Assembly: GCF_014644435.1 (NCBI RefSeq)
Contig: NZ_BMKR01000005.1
Location: 124,001-188,000 of the forward strand
DNA length: 64,000 bases
Reading direction: 5' to 3'
DNA from: Paenibacillus albidus
GTDB lineage: Bacteria > Bacillota > Bacilli > Paenibacillales > Paenibacillaceae
The notes under the pieces are model-generated. The model was not told the DNA's origin. It ran no database searches and saw only the letters and a program-made list of their open reading frames with translations. The position numbers were made by a program, and so were the translations under genes. Positions 18,220 through 27,605 of the stretch are shown one piece after another (positions within the stretch are counted from its first letter, which is position 1; each line of letters begins with the position of its first letter).

Positions 18220-19923
18220 ATGATTCGAACAAACAGTATCGTGTTCAAGTTTTCGGTGCAGATGACAGTTATTCTTGCCATCCTGCTGTCTATCCTTGTT
18301 CTTAGTAATATTTACTCCCTGGAGGTTGTACGAAGCAATGCACTAACAAGCTCGCGTAATACGCTTGCCATCTATCAGGCTAACATTCATAATAACTTCA
18401 ACAATTTTTCCAAAGATTTAATTGAGGTGTTCGATAATAACATTGATGCCGCAGTGAATTTAGCCAACATGGATGAGAGCAGCCGATACTTCAAAGTGCA
18501 GCAGCTCAAAAATAACCTGCTGGCGAAAATGGCAAACGATTATTCCAGTGATGGCATGTTTATCAGACTTTCCGGCGAGCTCGTGCTGGAACAATTCAGC
18601 AGCCGGATTCAATCCGGGGATAAGCTCGCTCTGGTCGATTTCCTCAATATGCACAAGTTCAGCTCCGGTCCAGCAGATGAAAGTGATGAATGGAAGGTGT
18701 TCCAGATCCAGGGTGATTATTATTTGTTCAAGTACATCACCTATTCACAAGTCAGCTTTGGAACGTTAGTCAAAGCGGACACCCTGTTATCGATGGTAGA
18801 CAGGGGGAGTAACGATCAGAACCGGTATGTATTGAGTAATACGCAGGGGATTATTTTATCTGCGAATAATATCGACCTGAAAGAGGCAGACACCACCTTG
18901 GGTAGCTTAACCAAAGAGTATCAGCGTAACTTCCTGATCATTTCCGAACCGATTGGAGAGTTTGGTCAGATCACAAATATGGTTGCCAAGGGAGGCCTGT
19001 TCTCGGGGTTGAAGCTTATTCAGTGGGGCATCGCCTTATTAGCGGTTCTTTCGGCTATCGTTGTACCGCTCGTGCTGAGGTTCTTAACAAGGGATGTGTT
19101 GAAGCCGATCCTTGAGTTGGTGAAGGCGGCCAAAGTGGTTGAGCAGGGGCAGCTGGAGTACCAGGTTCCTCAGGGGGTACCGTACTCCCTGGAGTTTATG
19201 AAGCTGTTCCATGCGCTCGAATCCATGGTTCGCGAAATCAAGGATTTGAAGATTCAATCCTATGAAGAACAGATCGAAATAAGCCGCGCAGAAATCAAAT
19301 ATCTGCAGATGCAAATCAGACCCCATTTTTTCCTGAATGCGATCTCGACGATCACCAGCTTGACGTATCAAAATAAGAATGAAGAAATACGGCGACTGAT
19401 TCACTGCCTGTCGGAACATCTTCGGTATATGTTTAAGGGAGGACTTGTGGAAGTCTCGATGGAGGAAGAGATCAGGCATACCGAAAATTATATCCGGATG
19501 CAAGAAATCCGTTATCCTGACCAAGTATTCTTCATGATAGAGATCAATGATGAAGCCCGACAGGTGCCCATTCCTCAATTCATGATTCAAACCTTCGTTG
19601 AGAATACGTTCAAGCACGCAATGTTCTATAAAGAAATGCTGTCAATCTTCATAAGAGTGCGGTCAGAGACAAGAGACGGAAGCCCATTCGTCAGTATTGT
19701 GATTGAGGATAACGGAGGAGGCTTCTCTTCCGAATGGCTAAGCCAGTCGGAGGCCGAAGAGGTGACGGAGGATGGGGGCAGGGTCGGGATAGCCAATATC
19801 CGCAAAACCCTCCAGCTGCTCTACAATCGTGACGATCTGCTTAAGCTGTCCAATGCAGAGACGTCAGGCGCAAGAGTAGAAATGTGGATACCCGTAAACA
19901 AATCCGGCCAGCCAATGTTGTAG
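18220..19923 (+). CDS. Sensor histidine kinase, YesM type
   Basis: 567 residues. Membrane segments near residues 12-31 and 267-288 enclose an extracytoplasmic sensor of about 230 residues. A HAMP-like linker leads to the His_kinase box with phospho-acceptor His369 in MQIRPHFFLNAI, and the ATPase domain has FVENTFKHA (459-467) and a DNGGGF glycine box. The next gene, 10 bases away, is the cognate YesN-type regulator, and the operon after it is an Lpl-type sugar importer that the pair probably induces. Confidence 0.95.
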   Translation: MIRTNSIVFKFSVQMTVILAILLSILVLSNIYSLEVVRSNALTSSRNTLAIYQANIHNNFNNFSKDLIEVFDNNIDAAVNLANMDESSRYFKVQQLKNNLLAKMANDYSSDGMFIRLSGELVLEQFSSRIQSGDKLALVDFLNMHKFSSGPADESDEWKVFQIQGDYYLFKYITYSQVSFGTLVKADTLLSMVDRGSNDQNRYVLSNTQGIILSANNIDLKEADTTLGSLTKEYQRNFLIISEPIGEFGQITNMVAKGGLFSGLKLIQWGIALLAVLSAIVVPLVLRFLTRDVLKPILELVKAAKVVEQGQLEYQVPQGVPYSLEFMKLFHALESMVREIKDLKIQSYEEQIEISRAEIKYLQMQIRPHFFLNAISTITSLTYQNKNEEIRRLIHCLSEHLRYMFKGGLVEVSMEEEIRHTENYIRMQEIRYPDQVFFMIEINDEARQVPIPQFMIQTFVENTFKHAMFYKEMLSIFIRVRSETRDGSPFVSIVIEDNGGGFSSEWLSQSEAEEVTEDGGRVGIANIRKTLQLLYNRDDLLKLSNAETSGARVEMWIPVNKSGQPML

Positions 19924-19933
19924 GGGGGATAAT

Positions 19934-21529
19934 ATGCGTTGTATGTTGATTGATGATGATATACCTACGGTTGAAGCCCTGCTCGGTATTGTGAACTGGG
20001 ATGAATTTGGAATAACCGAAGTGCAGACCGCTCATAACATACAGGATGCGAAACAATTATTCGATAACGGCGAGCCCGATTTAATCATTTGCGATATCGA
20101 AATGCCAAGAGGCTCCGGTATTGATATGATCAAGTGGGCTAGAGACCGCCAATATGAAGGAGGTTTTATATTTTTAACCTGCCATGAGAGCTTCAGCTTC
20201 GCTTCCAAGGCGATCTCGTACGATGCCGACTCTTATCTGGTCAAGCCGCTGGATAAGCAGGAGCTGGAAGCGGCGCTGCGGAAGTCCATGGATACGCTGA
20301 AGAAAAAGATGATGATGGGTGAATACAGCAAGATGGGGCTTGCGTGGCTGAAGAACAAAGATCTGGTGGAAAGAGGATTCTGGAGTGATGTGCTGACAGC
20401 CACGCTGTCTCCCCGAATCCATCTTATTCAGAGTGAAGTGCAGAAACGTGAGTTATCCTTGTCTGTCCATACGGAATATATCCTGTTTCTCGTAAGTGTT
20501 CCACGTTCCCAGATCGAGAGAGAGTGGGACGAGAGCATCTTCCATTATGCTCTCTCTAACCTGATTTCTGAAATTCTCATCAGCCAGGTGAGCTTAGGCC
20601 GGATTATCGCCTATCAAGTCGATAATGTGTTCTACAATGCAATCCTTATCGAGAGCAAGATCGATATGAAGTGGCTGCAGGACAGCGCAGAGAATATTAT
20701 TCTGATGTGCAGGCAATATTTGAAGTGTACAGCTACCTGTTACTTCAGTGAGAAGACTACGGTCTCAGGACTCTCGCAGATCAAAACGGAGCTGGAGCAG
20801 CTGGATGAGTCCAATATCATTTTCAGAGGGAAAGTGCATTTGCCGAATGAACCCTTTCATTATGATATTACGGAGCGCTTTACCCTTGACATTGAGCTGT
20901 TCACCATGTTGTTCGTCCAGAAGGAGAAGGTCCAGATTGTGAATCGGCTGAAGAAAGAGCTGGAATTGCTGACAAGCTTGAATAAGCTGGATTCAACGAC
21001 ACTTCATTCGATCCGGGAGGACTTCCTTCAAGTGGTCTATTCCCTTCTCTCGCGGCAGCATATCCAGGCGCATCGGTTATTTGCCGACGATGTGACCCAA
21101 GCATTGGTCCAGAAAGCCGACAGCAGTGTGTTTGACTTCATGAAGTGGGCTGAGGCGCTTACGGACAAAACGGTGGATTCAATCAAAGAAGTACTGCAGT
21201 CCGAAGGGGTTGTCGAGAGAGCAAAGCGATTTATCCAAGAAAACTACAGACAAGACCTCAGTCGTGAGGATGTCGCCGCAAGTGTATATCTGACAGCGGA
21301 TTACCTGGCGAAGGTCTTCAAGAACGAGACCGGCCAGACGGTCAAGGAGTATCTGAACGACTACCGCATCAGAGCGGCGAAGCAAATGCTTATTGAGAGC
21401 ACGGCGAGCATTGGCGAGATCGCTATGGACGCCGGATTTGATACGATTTCTTATTTCTCGACGGTATTCAAAAAGCTGACAGGAGAAACACCGATAGCCT
21501 ATCGTTCAAAGCACAAAACTGTTAGATAG
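19934..21529 (+). CDS. Response regulator, YesN type (REC plus AraC DNA-binding domain)
   Basis: 531 residues. N-terminal receiver domain with phospho-acceptor Asp54 (IICDIEMPRGSG) and a long middle region of no clear fold. At the C-terminus (about 430-531) are two AraC helix-turn-helices, ending GFDTISYFSTVFKKLTGETP. SD TAGGGGGG. Partner of the kinase upstream; expected to bind ahead of the lipoprotein gene at 21671. Confidence 0.95.
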   Translation: MRCMLIDDDIPTVEALLGIVNWDEFGITEVQTAHNIQDAKQLFDNGEPDLIICDIEMPRGSGIDMIKWARDRQYEGGFIFLTCHESFSFASKAISYDADSYLVKPLDKQELEAALRKSMDTLKKKMMMGEYSKMGLAWLKNKDLVERGFWSDVLTATLSPRIHLIQSEVQKRELSLSVHTEYILFLVSVPRSQIEREWDESIFHYALSNLISEILISQVSLGRIIAYQVDNVFYNAILIESKIDMKWLQDSAENIILMCRQYLKCTATCYFSEKTTVSGLSQIKTELEQLDESNIIFRGKVHLPNEPFHYDITERFTLDIELFTMLFVQKEKVQIVNRLKKELELLTSLNKLDSTTLHSIREDFLQVVYSLLSRQHIQAHRLFADDVTQALVQKADSSVFDFMKWAEALTDKTVDSIKEVLQSEGVVERAKRFIQENYRQDLSREDVAASVYLTADYLAKVFKNETGQTVKEYLNDYRIRAAKQMLIESTASIGEIAMDAGFDTISYFSTVFKKLTGETPIAYRSKHKTVR

Positions 21530-21571
21530 CAAGAAGCTCCGCTTTTCCACAGAGAAGCGGAGCTTCTTGCT
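21528..21571 (+). terminator. Strong hairpin after the two-component genes
   Basis: A perfect 17-bp stem (21528-21544 with 21555-21571) overlaps the stop codon of the response regulator. It is not followed directly by T's; a TTTTT comes 10 bases later. It separates the regulators from the importer genes. Confidence 0.7.
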
Positions 21572-21670
21572 GCAACACGGTTTTTCGAAAAAACAGCCCG
21601 TCTTTTTGAAAGCCTGCAATCCTCCAAAGAAGTACAATGAAAGTGAAAATACAGAACAGGAGGCATCATC

Positions 21671-23212
21671 ATGAAAAGTAAAAAGGGGTTAGGTTCACTG
21701 TTGTTGTCCATGGTAGTATGCGGTTCACTGCTCTCGGCCTGCGGCAGCAATTCGAATACATCGGCCGATGATTCTGAGAATGCGGAAGCCAATGCAAAAG
21801 TTGCTGAAATCGTATTTGCCCTGCCGTCCTTCAACCGGATTCCCGATGATTTGAGCAAGGTGACGAACGCGATCAATGCAATCACAACAAAAAAGATCGG
21901 TGTGAAAGTGGATTTCCGCCTTTACGGTCCGGCTGATTATGCCCAGAAAGTCAACTTGGCGCTCCAGAGCGGAGAGAAAATGGATATCTTCACCACTCTC
22001 GGACAATTCTCCAACTATGTGTCCAAAAGTCAGGTGGCTCCGCTCGAAGAGCTTCTCCCGGAATACGGTAAAGAGTTGACTGCTATTCTGGAGAAGGATT
22101 TCGGACCGGACATCCTCAAAACCACAACGATGGATGGACATATTTATGGTATTCCGGTGAATAAAGGGATGGCTTTGCCTACTAATATTATCTACAACGC
22201 CGATATGCTGACAGATGCAGGTATTTCGGCTGACAATATTCAATCGGTGGAGGATCTGCCTGCCGTCTTCGCTGCCGTTAAGAAGAAGTCACCCGATGTG
22301 GTTCCGTTTGGCCCGATTAATGTGAATCCAACGGATACGGGGCTTGTGAATCTGATGAAAGGTGCGAGCAAGGTAGATTACCTGACAGATACAACCGGAG
22401 TCGGTGTCGTAATCGGCGACAATGGAAAGGTCGTTAATTTCTATGAATCCGATGTTTTCAAGAACGGGATTCAGATGATGAGAGACTGGTTCAATGCGGG
22501 GTATTTGCAGAAGGATACCGCAACAACGACGATTACAGCAATGGAGATGGTATCTTCCGGACGCGGCTTCTCCTTCCTTGGAGGCTACAGCGGTATGGAG
22601 GTGGGCCAAACCCTGAGTGCGCAAGCCGGGAAAAATATTGAAACCAAACGAATTGCCCCGTTCTATTTCGATACAAGCGCCGTTAATGCCGTAACTTGGA
22701 TGGTATCCAGCACTTCTAAAGAAACGGAAGCCTCTGTCAAGTTCCTGAACCTGCTGTATACCGACACAGAGCTGATCAATACCATCCTCTTTGGGGTTGA
22801 AGGGGAGGATTACCTGAAGGTTGATGAGCATCACGTGAAATTCCCGGAAGGCATGGACGCCAATACGGTACCCTACACAGCAATGCTGAGTTCTGGAATC
22901 GTGGGTTCCGAGTCCCTTCAGTACCAGTTCGAGGGGATCAACTGGTCAGATGTTGAACTGAAGCTGAAAGAAAACAAGGATACAGAAAGATCACCTTATT
23001 TCGGATTTATCTTTGATCAAAGCCAAGTGAAGACACAGATGAGTGCAGTGAACAACGTTGTGAATCAATTTTTACCTGCACTTGTCAGCGGATCGGTGGA
23101 CCCTGAGACGATCATTCCTAAATTCATTAGTGCGCTGAAAGATGCAGGCGCTGGGGCAATCATAGACAGCAAGCAGAAACAACTGGATCAATGGCTTGCT
23201 GCGCAACAATAA
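21671..23212 (+). CDS. Sugar-binding lipoprotein of the third (Lpl-type) importer
   Basis: 513 residues, lipoprotein signal peptide with lipobox LSAC (Cys24) and a Ser/Asn linker. CAGGAGG precedes the ATG. Length and the GEKMDIFTTLGQ and IYGIPVNKGMALPTN segments fit the LplA-like cluster of solute-binding proteins. It works with the permeases at 23285 and 24221. The ligand is unknown because no glycosidase is linked. Confidence 0.93.
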   Translation: MKSKKGLGSLLLSMVVCGSLLSACGSNSNTSADDSENAEANAKVAEIVFALPSFNRIPDDLSKVTNAINAITTKKIGVKVDFRLYGPADYAQKVNLALQSGEKMDIFTTLGQFSNYVSKSQVAPLEELLPEYGKELTAILEKDFGPDILKTTTMDGHIYGIPVNKGMALPTNIIYNADMLTDAGISADNIQSVEDLPAVFAAVKKKSPDVVPFGPINVNPTDTGLVNLMKGASKVDYLTDTTGVGVVIGDNGKVVNFYESDVFKNGIQMMRDWFNAGYLQKDTATTTITAMEMVSSGRGFSFLGGYSGMEVGQTLSAQAGKNIETKRIAPFYFDTSAVNAVTWMVSSTSKETEASVKFLNLLYTDTELINTILFGVEGEDYLKVDEHHVKFPEGMDANTVPYTAMLSSGIVGSESLQYQFEGINWSDVELKLKENKDTERSPYFGFIFDQSQVKTQMSAVNNVVNQFLPALVSGSVDPETIIPKFISALKDAGAGAIIDSKQKQLDQWLAAQQ

Positions 23213-23284
23213 TCATTCAAAAGAACTTGCTGAAGGTAGAGCCGCAAATAGAGGCCTATCTTCAGCAATGGAGGTGAATCCGGC

Positions 23285-24208
23285 ATGATAGCCAAACCTA
23301 AATCCAAACCTCTCAAAAAAACACTTCCTTTATTGATTTTAGCTGCTCCGGGCTTGCTATACTTTATCATTAACAGCTATTTTCCCATGTTCGGCGTGTT
23401 CATCGCTTTCAAGGATGTCAATTACACAAAAGGCATCTTTGGCAGCGACTGGATTGGCTTAAAAAACTTTACCTTTCTGTTCCAGACAAGCGATGCCTGG
23501 ATTATGACCAGAAATACCCTTCTATACAACCTGGTCTTTATCGCGCTCGGGACGATTGTTTCGATCATCATTGCCATCCTTATGTCGGAGCTGCTGAGTA
23601 AAATGTACTCGAAGCTGTTCATGACTGGCCTGATTCTTCCGAATCTGATTTCGATGGTTGTCCTTTCTTTGCTCGTCTTCGCCTTTCTGAACGCAGACAG
23701 CGGTTTTGTGAATCATTCGATTCTTCGTCCGCTCGGTCTTCCGGAGATCAACTGGTATTCGGAGCCGAAGTATTGGCCTTATCTGCTGGTTTTGATTCAG
23801 ATCTGGAAAACGGCAGGCTACGGCTCGATAGTCTATTTCGCTTCCATTGCCGGAATCGACAAGAGCATCTATGAGTCCGCCAAAATTGATGGTGCCGGGA
23901 AGCTGAAGCAGATCCGTATGATTACTTTGCCGCTGCTGAAGCCGACAATCATTGTACTGGTGCTGATGTCCATGGGACGGATTTTCAACTCCGACTTCGG
24001 CCTGTTCTATCAGGTTCCTATGAACTCCGGTGCGCTGTACAGCACTACTCAAACGATTGATACGTATGTCTACCGCGCATTGATGCAGCTGAATGATATT
24101 GGAATGTCGGCGGCAGCCGGCTTGTATCAATCGCTGGTCGGATTTGCGCTTGTTCTTACGGTCAATGCCATCGTCAAGAAGGTTAATCCAGAAAACGCAT
24201 TGTTCTAG
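23285..24208 (+). CDS. Sugar ABC transporter permease, LplB-like
   Basis: 307 residues, six membrane segments, with the family's FPMFGVFIAFKDVNYTKGIF near the N-terminus and the EAA loop ESAKIDGAGKLKQ near residue 198. GGAGGTGA lies 7 bases before the ATG. Homologous to the permease at 1404. Confidence 0.94.
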   Translation: MIAKPKSKPLKKTLPLLILAAPGLLYFIINSYFPMFGVFIAFKDVNYTKGIFGSDWIGLKNFTFLFQTSDAWIMTRNTLLYNLVFIALGTIVSIIIAILMSELLSKMYSKLFMTGLILPNLISMVVLSLLVFAFLNADSGFVNHSILRPLGLPEINWYSEPKYWPYLLVLIQIWKTAGYGSIVYFASIAGIDKSIYESAKIDGAGKLKQIRMITLPLLKPTIIVLVLMSMGRIFNSDFGLFYQVPMNSGALYSTTQTIDTYVYRALMQLNDIGMSAAAGLYQSLVGFALVLTVNAIVKKVNPENALF

Positions 24209-24220
24209 GAGGAAATGCTT

Positions 24221-25114
24221 ATGATACAAACAAGAGGAGAACGAACGTTTACTGTTTTTTCTGCGATCGTGATGATCCTGCTGACGGTTTTTGCTTTTTT
24301 ACCTTTCCTTCTGATTGTGATTGCATCGTTCACCGATGAAACGACTTTGATCCGAAACGGATACAGCTTTTTCCCTGAGCATACAAGTCTTGAAGCGTAC
24401 CGGTACATCCAATCTGCAGCATACACCTTCGTCAGAGCGTATGGGGTTTCCTTTGCGGTCACGATACTGGGAACCGGAATTGGGCTGCTGATAACAAGCA
24501 TGCTTGCTTATCCCATGTCCCGGACAGATTTCAAATACCACAATGTGCTGGCGTTTATTGTTTTCTTCACCATGCTGTTCAGCGGTGGGATCGTACCTTC
24601 ATATATTATGTGGACGCAATATTTCCATATTAAAAATACCTTGTGGGCGCTGATCCTTCCCAACCTGCTGGCTAACGGCTTCAATGTACTGCTGGTTCGG
24701 AACTATTTCAAAAATAATGTTCCGCTGGAAATTATTGAAGCTGCCCAAATCGACGGCGCGTCGGAGCTGCGGACCTTCTTCCGGATCATGCTTCCCTTGT
24801 CCATGCCGGTTATGGCAACTGTCGGTATGTTTATGGGACTCGCCTATTGGAACGACTGGATCAACGCGCTGTATTTTGTGTCGAAACCGCAATTATATGG
24901 GATTCAAAATCTGCTGATGCAGCTGATGAGCAACATTCAATTCCTCAATTCCGGTCAGGCCAGCAGTGTACTCGGGGCAGAGACAGTACAGCTGCCAAGC
25001 ACAGCCGTGCGGATGGCTATGGCGGTTCTGGGCATTGTGCCGGTGCTGTTCGTACTGCCCTTTATGCAGAAATACTTGACCCGCGGCGTTGTGATTGGTG
25101 CAGTCAAAGGCTGA
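24221..25114 (+). CDS. Sugar ABC transporter permease, LplC-like
   Basis: 297 residues from the ATG at 24221, 8 bases after AGGAGG; an ATG at 24215 is too close to that SD. EAA loop IEAAQIDGASELRTFF and C-terminus TRGVVIGAVKG are typical. Homologous to the permease at 2391. Confidence 0.93.
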   Translation: MIQTRGERTFTVFSAIVMILLTVFAFLPFLLIVIASFTDETTLIRNGYSFFPEHTSLEAYRYIQSAAYTFVRAYGVSFAVTILGTGIGLLITSMLAYPMSRTDFKYHNVLAFIVFFTMLFSGGIVPSYIMWTQYFHIKNTLWALILPNLLANGFNVLLVRNYFKNNVPLEIIEAAQIDGASELRTFFRIMLPLSMPVMATVGMFMGLAYWNDWINALYFVSKPQLYGIQNLLMQLMSNIQFLNSGQASSVLGAETVQLPSTAVRMAMAVLGIVPVLFVLPFMQKYLTRGVVIGAVKG

Positions 25115-25142
25115 CGACAGAAATGAAAAGGAGAATATGCTT

Positions 25143-25949
25143 ATGAAAGTGCAGGGGGTTATTGACAGGATTTTGCTTGATTGCTGCGGAGGCCGCAAGC
25201 TGGAACAGACTTGTGATGTGTTCGCGAGCGGCAATGAGGACATGGAAGTAACAGGAATCGTTACTACGTTTATGGCGACCGTTGATGTCATTCGGGAAGC
25301 TATTGCCATCGGAGCGAACTTGATTATTACTCATGAGCCCACCTATTATACGGGAATGGACACCCTGGACTGGCTTCAGAAGGACCCGGTATATCTGGCC
25401 AAGAAAAAGCTGATCGAGGAGCACGGGATTGCGATCTGGAGATTCCATGACCACATGCATTTAGCAGATACGGACAGGATTTATGACGGTCTTCTCAAGG
25501 AGCTGGAGTGGGAGGATAAGAAGCTTGACGGGAAAGATTCCTGGGGGTATCAGATCGAAGAGACAACAGTCGGAGCGCTGGCAGGCTTCCTGAAACAGAG
25601 ACTTGGCATGGAGGTCATTCAGATCGTTGGCAATCCGGAAGCGGCTTGCGCCCGTATAGGAATATTAGTTGGAGGCGGCAGCCTCGGGCTGGGCAGGGAG
25701 CAAATGCCAATGGAGCTTATGCAGGAAAAGGATCTGGACGTGATGATTTGCGGTGATATCACGGAGTGGACATTATGCGCTTACGTTAATGATGCCTCTA
25801 TGCTCGGCATGAACAAAGCAATGATTGTGATTGGCCATGAGCGGTCCGAGGAATGGGGCATGAAGTATATGGCTGAATGGCTGAAACCGCTGGTCGGCGG
25901 CCTCCCGGTTACCTTTGTGGATGCGAAGGAGCCATTTATATATTTGTGA
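25143..25949 (+). CDS. Nif3-like dinuclear metal protein
   Basis: 268 residues from ATG 25143 (AAAGGAG 9 bases upstream; an ATG 6 bases earlier is too close). HEPTYY, HDHMH and GHERSEE provide the metal ligands expected of the Nif3/YqfO family, which form hexameric toroids with two metals per subunit; the biochemical role is unsettled. It is the last gene of the third importer operon, with 28 bases to the permease, which hints at a hydrolase-like job on the imported compound. Confidence 0.85.
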   Translation: MKVQGVIDRILLDCCGGRKLEQTCDVFASGNEDMEVTGIVTTFMATVDVIREAIAIGANLIITHEPTYYTGMDTLDWLQKDPVYLAKKKLIEEHGIAIWRFHDHMHLADTDRIYDGLLKELEWEDKKLDGKDSWGYQIEETTVGALAGFLKQRLGMEVIQIVGNPEAACARIGILVGGGSLGLGREQMPMELMQEKDLDVMICGDITEWTLCAYVNDASMLGMNKAMIVIGHERSEEWGMKYMAEWLKPLVGGLPVTFVDAKEPFIYL

Positions 25950-25997
25950 TTTTAGTAATGAGCATTATAGCTGAAGTAGATATAAATGTGGGATATG

Positions 25998-26030
25998 AAT
26001 CGGGGATGGAGAAATTACGCTCCGATTTTT
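25998..26030 (+). terminator. Terminator of the third importer operon
   Basis: AATCGGGG (25998-26005) pairs with CTCCGATT (26020-26027), one mismatch, followed by T's. Confidence 0.6.
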
Positions 26031-26199
26031 ATGGTTTATTATCAGATTAGGCCACGAAGTGATATATCATTGGGTTCGAATGGTCGGATTGCAGGGTTAC
26101 GAAAACGGTTGTGACATGTACTGTTACAGGAACCTTCCGATTGGAGGCCTTCTGCCTGGATTCTATTTCATTCCATGGCGAAGCTGGATACTGAGGCGT

Positions 26200-26580
26200 T
26201 CCGGCACTGGCTGAAACACCGCCGGAGCTTAGCCTTGTCGAACGAACGCTACATCATCTGTTGGAACGACTGGGCGGAAACATTCACCCTGAAGCCATCC
26301 TCGACTCTGACCAAGGTATGCATTACACCCATCCTAAAACGCGGCTGTTCATAGCCATGGCTGGTTTCAAGTAATCATGTCACGCAGAGGCAATTGCTGG
26401 GATAATGCCCCCATGGAATCGTTCTTCAGTCACATGAAAGATGAAGGGGATTTTACGGATTGTCAAACTATTGATGAAGTCAGGGCCCGTGCCGCTGATT
26501 ACATAAGCTATTATTCCAGCAAAGGTGGAGAGCCTTAAAAGAATATTGTCTCTGTTTTCGGCTATGCCGCCTGTTTGGAC
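26200..26580 (+). pseudogene. IS3-family transposase remnant, C-terminal half, plus strand
   Basis: Translated pieces in shifting frames match the DDE half of an IS3-family orfB: LEAD-like ELSLVERTLHHLLERL, then ILDSDQGMHYTHPK (catalytic Asp), an in-frame stop, then MSRRGNCWDNAPMESFFSHM (catalytic Glu) and a frameshifted tail. At least one stop and two frame changes show it is dead. Confidence 0.85.
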
Positions 26581-26819
26581 CTCCGGATAAACAACCAGTC
26601 CCGGAGAGGGATCCTATTCTGCTGGTCTGTGTTTGAATTAAAAAGTCCAGCAATAAAGGTATGCGGTTGTATTGAAGCCATTGCGATGTCAAAGGATACC
26701 GGTGCGTTTAGCGCCCGTATCTCCCCCTCTTGCCAAAGATAAGGGTGCAATAATATTTCCTGATAGGATTCAGGCCTCCGCTTCGAAAATGACGCTATTA
26801 TTGTGGACGTACACCCGGC
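26581..26819. other. Unassigned stretch between two transposase remnants
   Basis: A long minus-strand frame crosses it but switches from transposase-like to unrecognisable residues near 26820. I see no gene here; it may be a rearrangement scar. Confidence 0.4.
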
Positions 26820-27235
26820 AGGAATTCTCAGCCTGTAGCGTCGTTTAAGAAGCACCGTAAGTTTGCGGTAGCCGTAATTCGCGCCTTCGCTGGCTAGAAG
26901 CTCCATGATCCATTCGCAAATCAGCTCGTCACTAACGGGCCTACCGTCCTGTGTATAACATAAACCGGATGCAGGGCGACCGACTCTGTTGGTTATTTTT
27001 TGATTGCTGCTGTCTATTCACATGGGCATAAATACGTGGAGTGCTCCACTTCAATCACACGCAACACGAAGCTGATGCTATGTTTTTCATAGATATACTT
27101 CTGGGCGATCTCTATTTTATCCGCAAGTGTGGGTTCGTTTTTTTTAGTGGAAGGCGGAGTTTCTGGAGCGAGCCTTTCTCAATCATGCAGTTCAGGAAAT
27201 TCCGAGAGATGCGGCGTGATACAATCCTTAAAGGA
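26820..27235 (-). pseudogene. IS3-family transposase remnant, N-terminal half, minus strand
   Basis: Minus-strand pieces read KIEIAQKYIYEKHSISFVL, then after a frameshift RPVSDELICEWIMELLASEG and NYGYRKLTVLLKRRYRLRI, which is the N-terminal helix-turn-helix half of an IS3-family orfB. It faces the C-terminal half at 26200, so the two cannot be one intact copy; inversion, or two copies, is implied. It borders the van-type cluster. Confidence 0.8.
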
Positions 27236-27274
27236 TGCTGCTTATTTCGAAGTGAAACTCTTTAACCCACGTCG

Positions 27275-27296
27275 GTAAGAAAATCGTAAGAAATTC
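27275..27296. promoter_or_regulatory. Tandem 11-bp direct repeats, candidate VanR box
   Basis: GTAAGAAAATC (27275-27285) is followed directly by GTAAGAAATTC (27286-27296). Head-to-tail 11-bp repeats are the usual site of OmpR/PhoB-class regulators such as VanR. A TATAGA follows at 27299. No other copy was noticed near vanR. Confidence 0.55.
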
Positions 27297-27336
27297 CGTA
27301 TAGAAAAGTTAGGATCTTGTGATAAGCAACGAATAT

Positions 27337-27388
27337 AAAACGCCTATGTCCCCGGTAAGATGAAATTACCGAGCACATAGGCGTTTTT
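27337..27388 (+). terminator. Strong hairpin with T run ahead of the van-type genes
   Basis: AACGCCTATGT at 27339-27349 pairs with ACATAGGCGTT at 27375-27385, extended inside by CGGTAA/TTACCG, then a T run. It lies between the candidate VanR box and the first coding frame. It is either a terminator closing the IS region or an attenuator in the cluster's leader. A weak promoter (TTGAAA at 27417, TATCCT at 27439) could start transcription after it. Confidence 0.7.
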
Positions 27389-27470
27389 GACGTTTGATAC
27401 GTGGCTTTGTTTTACGTTGAAAGCTTAAAACGAATCAATATCCTAGAATCACGACCTCAGGAGGTAAACG

Positions 27471-27605
27471 ATGAAAAGAATGTTATTTACTATATATTTC
27501 GGAAAATCGATTGAACATGACGTTTCCTTGATAAGTGTTTATGCGGATTATATGAAGAAGGCAATTGAGAATAAACAACCCGTTCGGTGTAGGAGATCCT
27601 TCTGA
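27471..27605 (+). CDS. 44-residue D-Ala ligase-like N-terminal remnant or leader peptide
   Basis: A strong CAGGAGGT precedes ATG 27471. The 44-residue product begins like a D-alanine ligase: FGKSIEHDVSLIS matches the FGGKSxEHEVSLIS ATP/substrate loop of Ddl-type enzymes, with one Gly missing, and then loses similarity. Its TGA overlaps the ATG of the racemase gene (TGATG), so translation is coupled. It is either what is left of a lost ligase or a retained leader; it cannot be an active ligase. Confidence 0.6.
   Translation: MKRMLFTIYFGKSIEHDVSLISVYADYMKKAIENKQPVRCRRSF

Noticed and set aside
21606..21638. TTGAAA/TACAAT as promoter of the third importer operon
   Set aside because: The spacing is 21 bases, too long for a sigma-A promoter without help.
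26562..26906. 114-codon minus-strand frame as an intact gene
   Set aside because: Its first third is the IS3 transposase N-terminal half and the rest has no similarity I recognise; it is a chimeric relic.
27041..27265. 74-codon plus-strand frame upstream of the van-type cluster
   Set aside because: It is the reverse complement of a decayed IS3 transposase that reads clearly on the minus strand.
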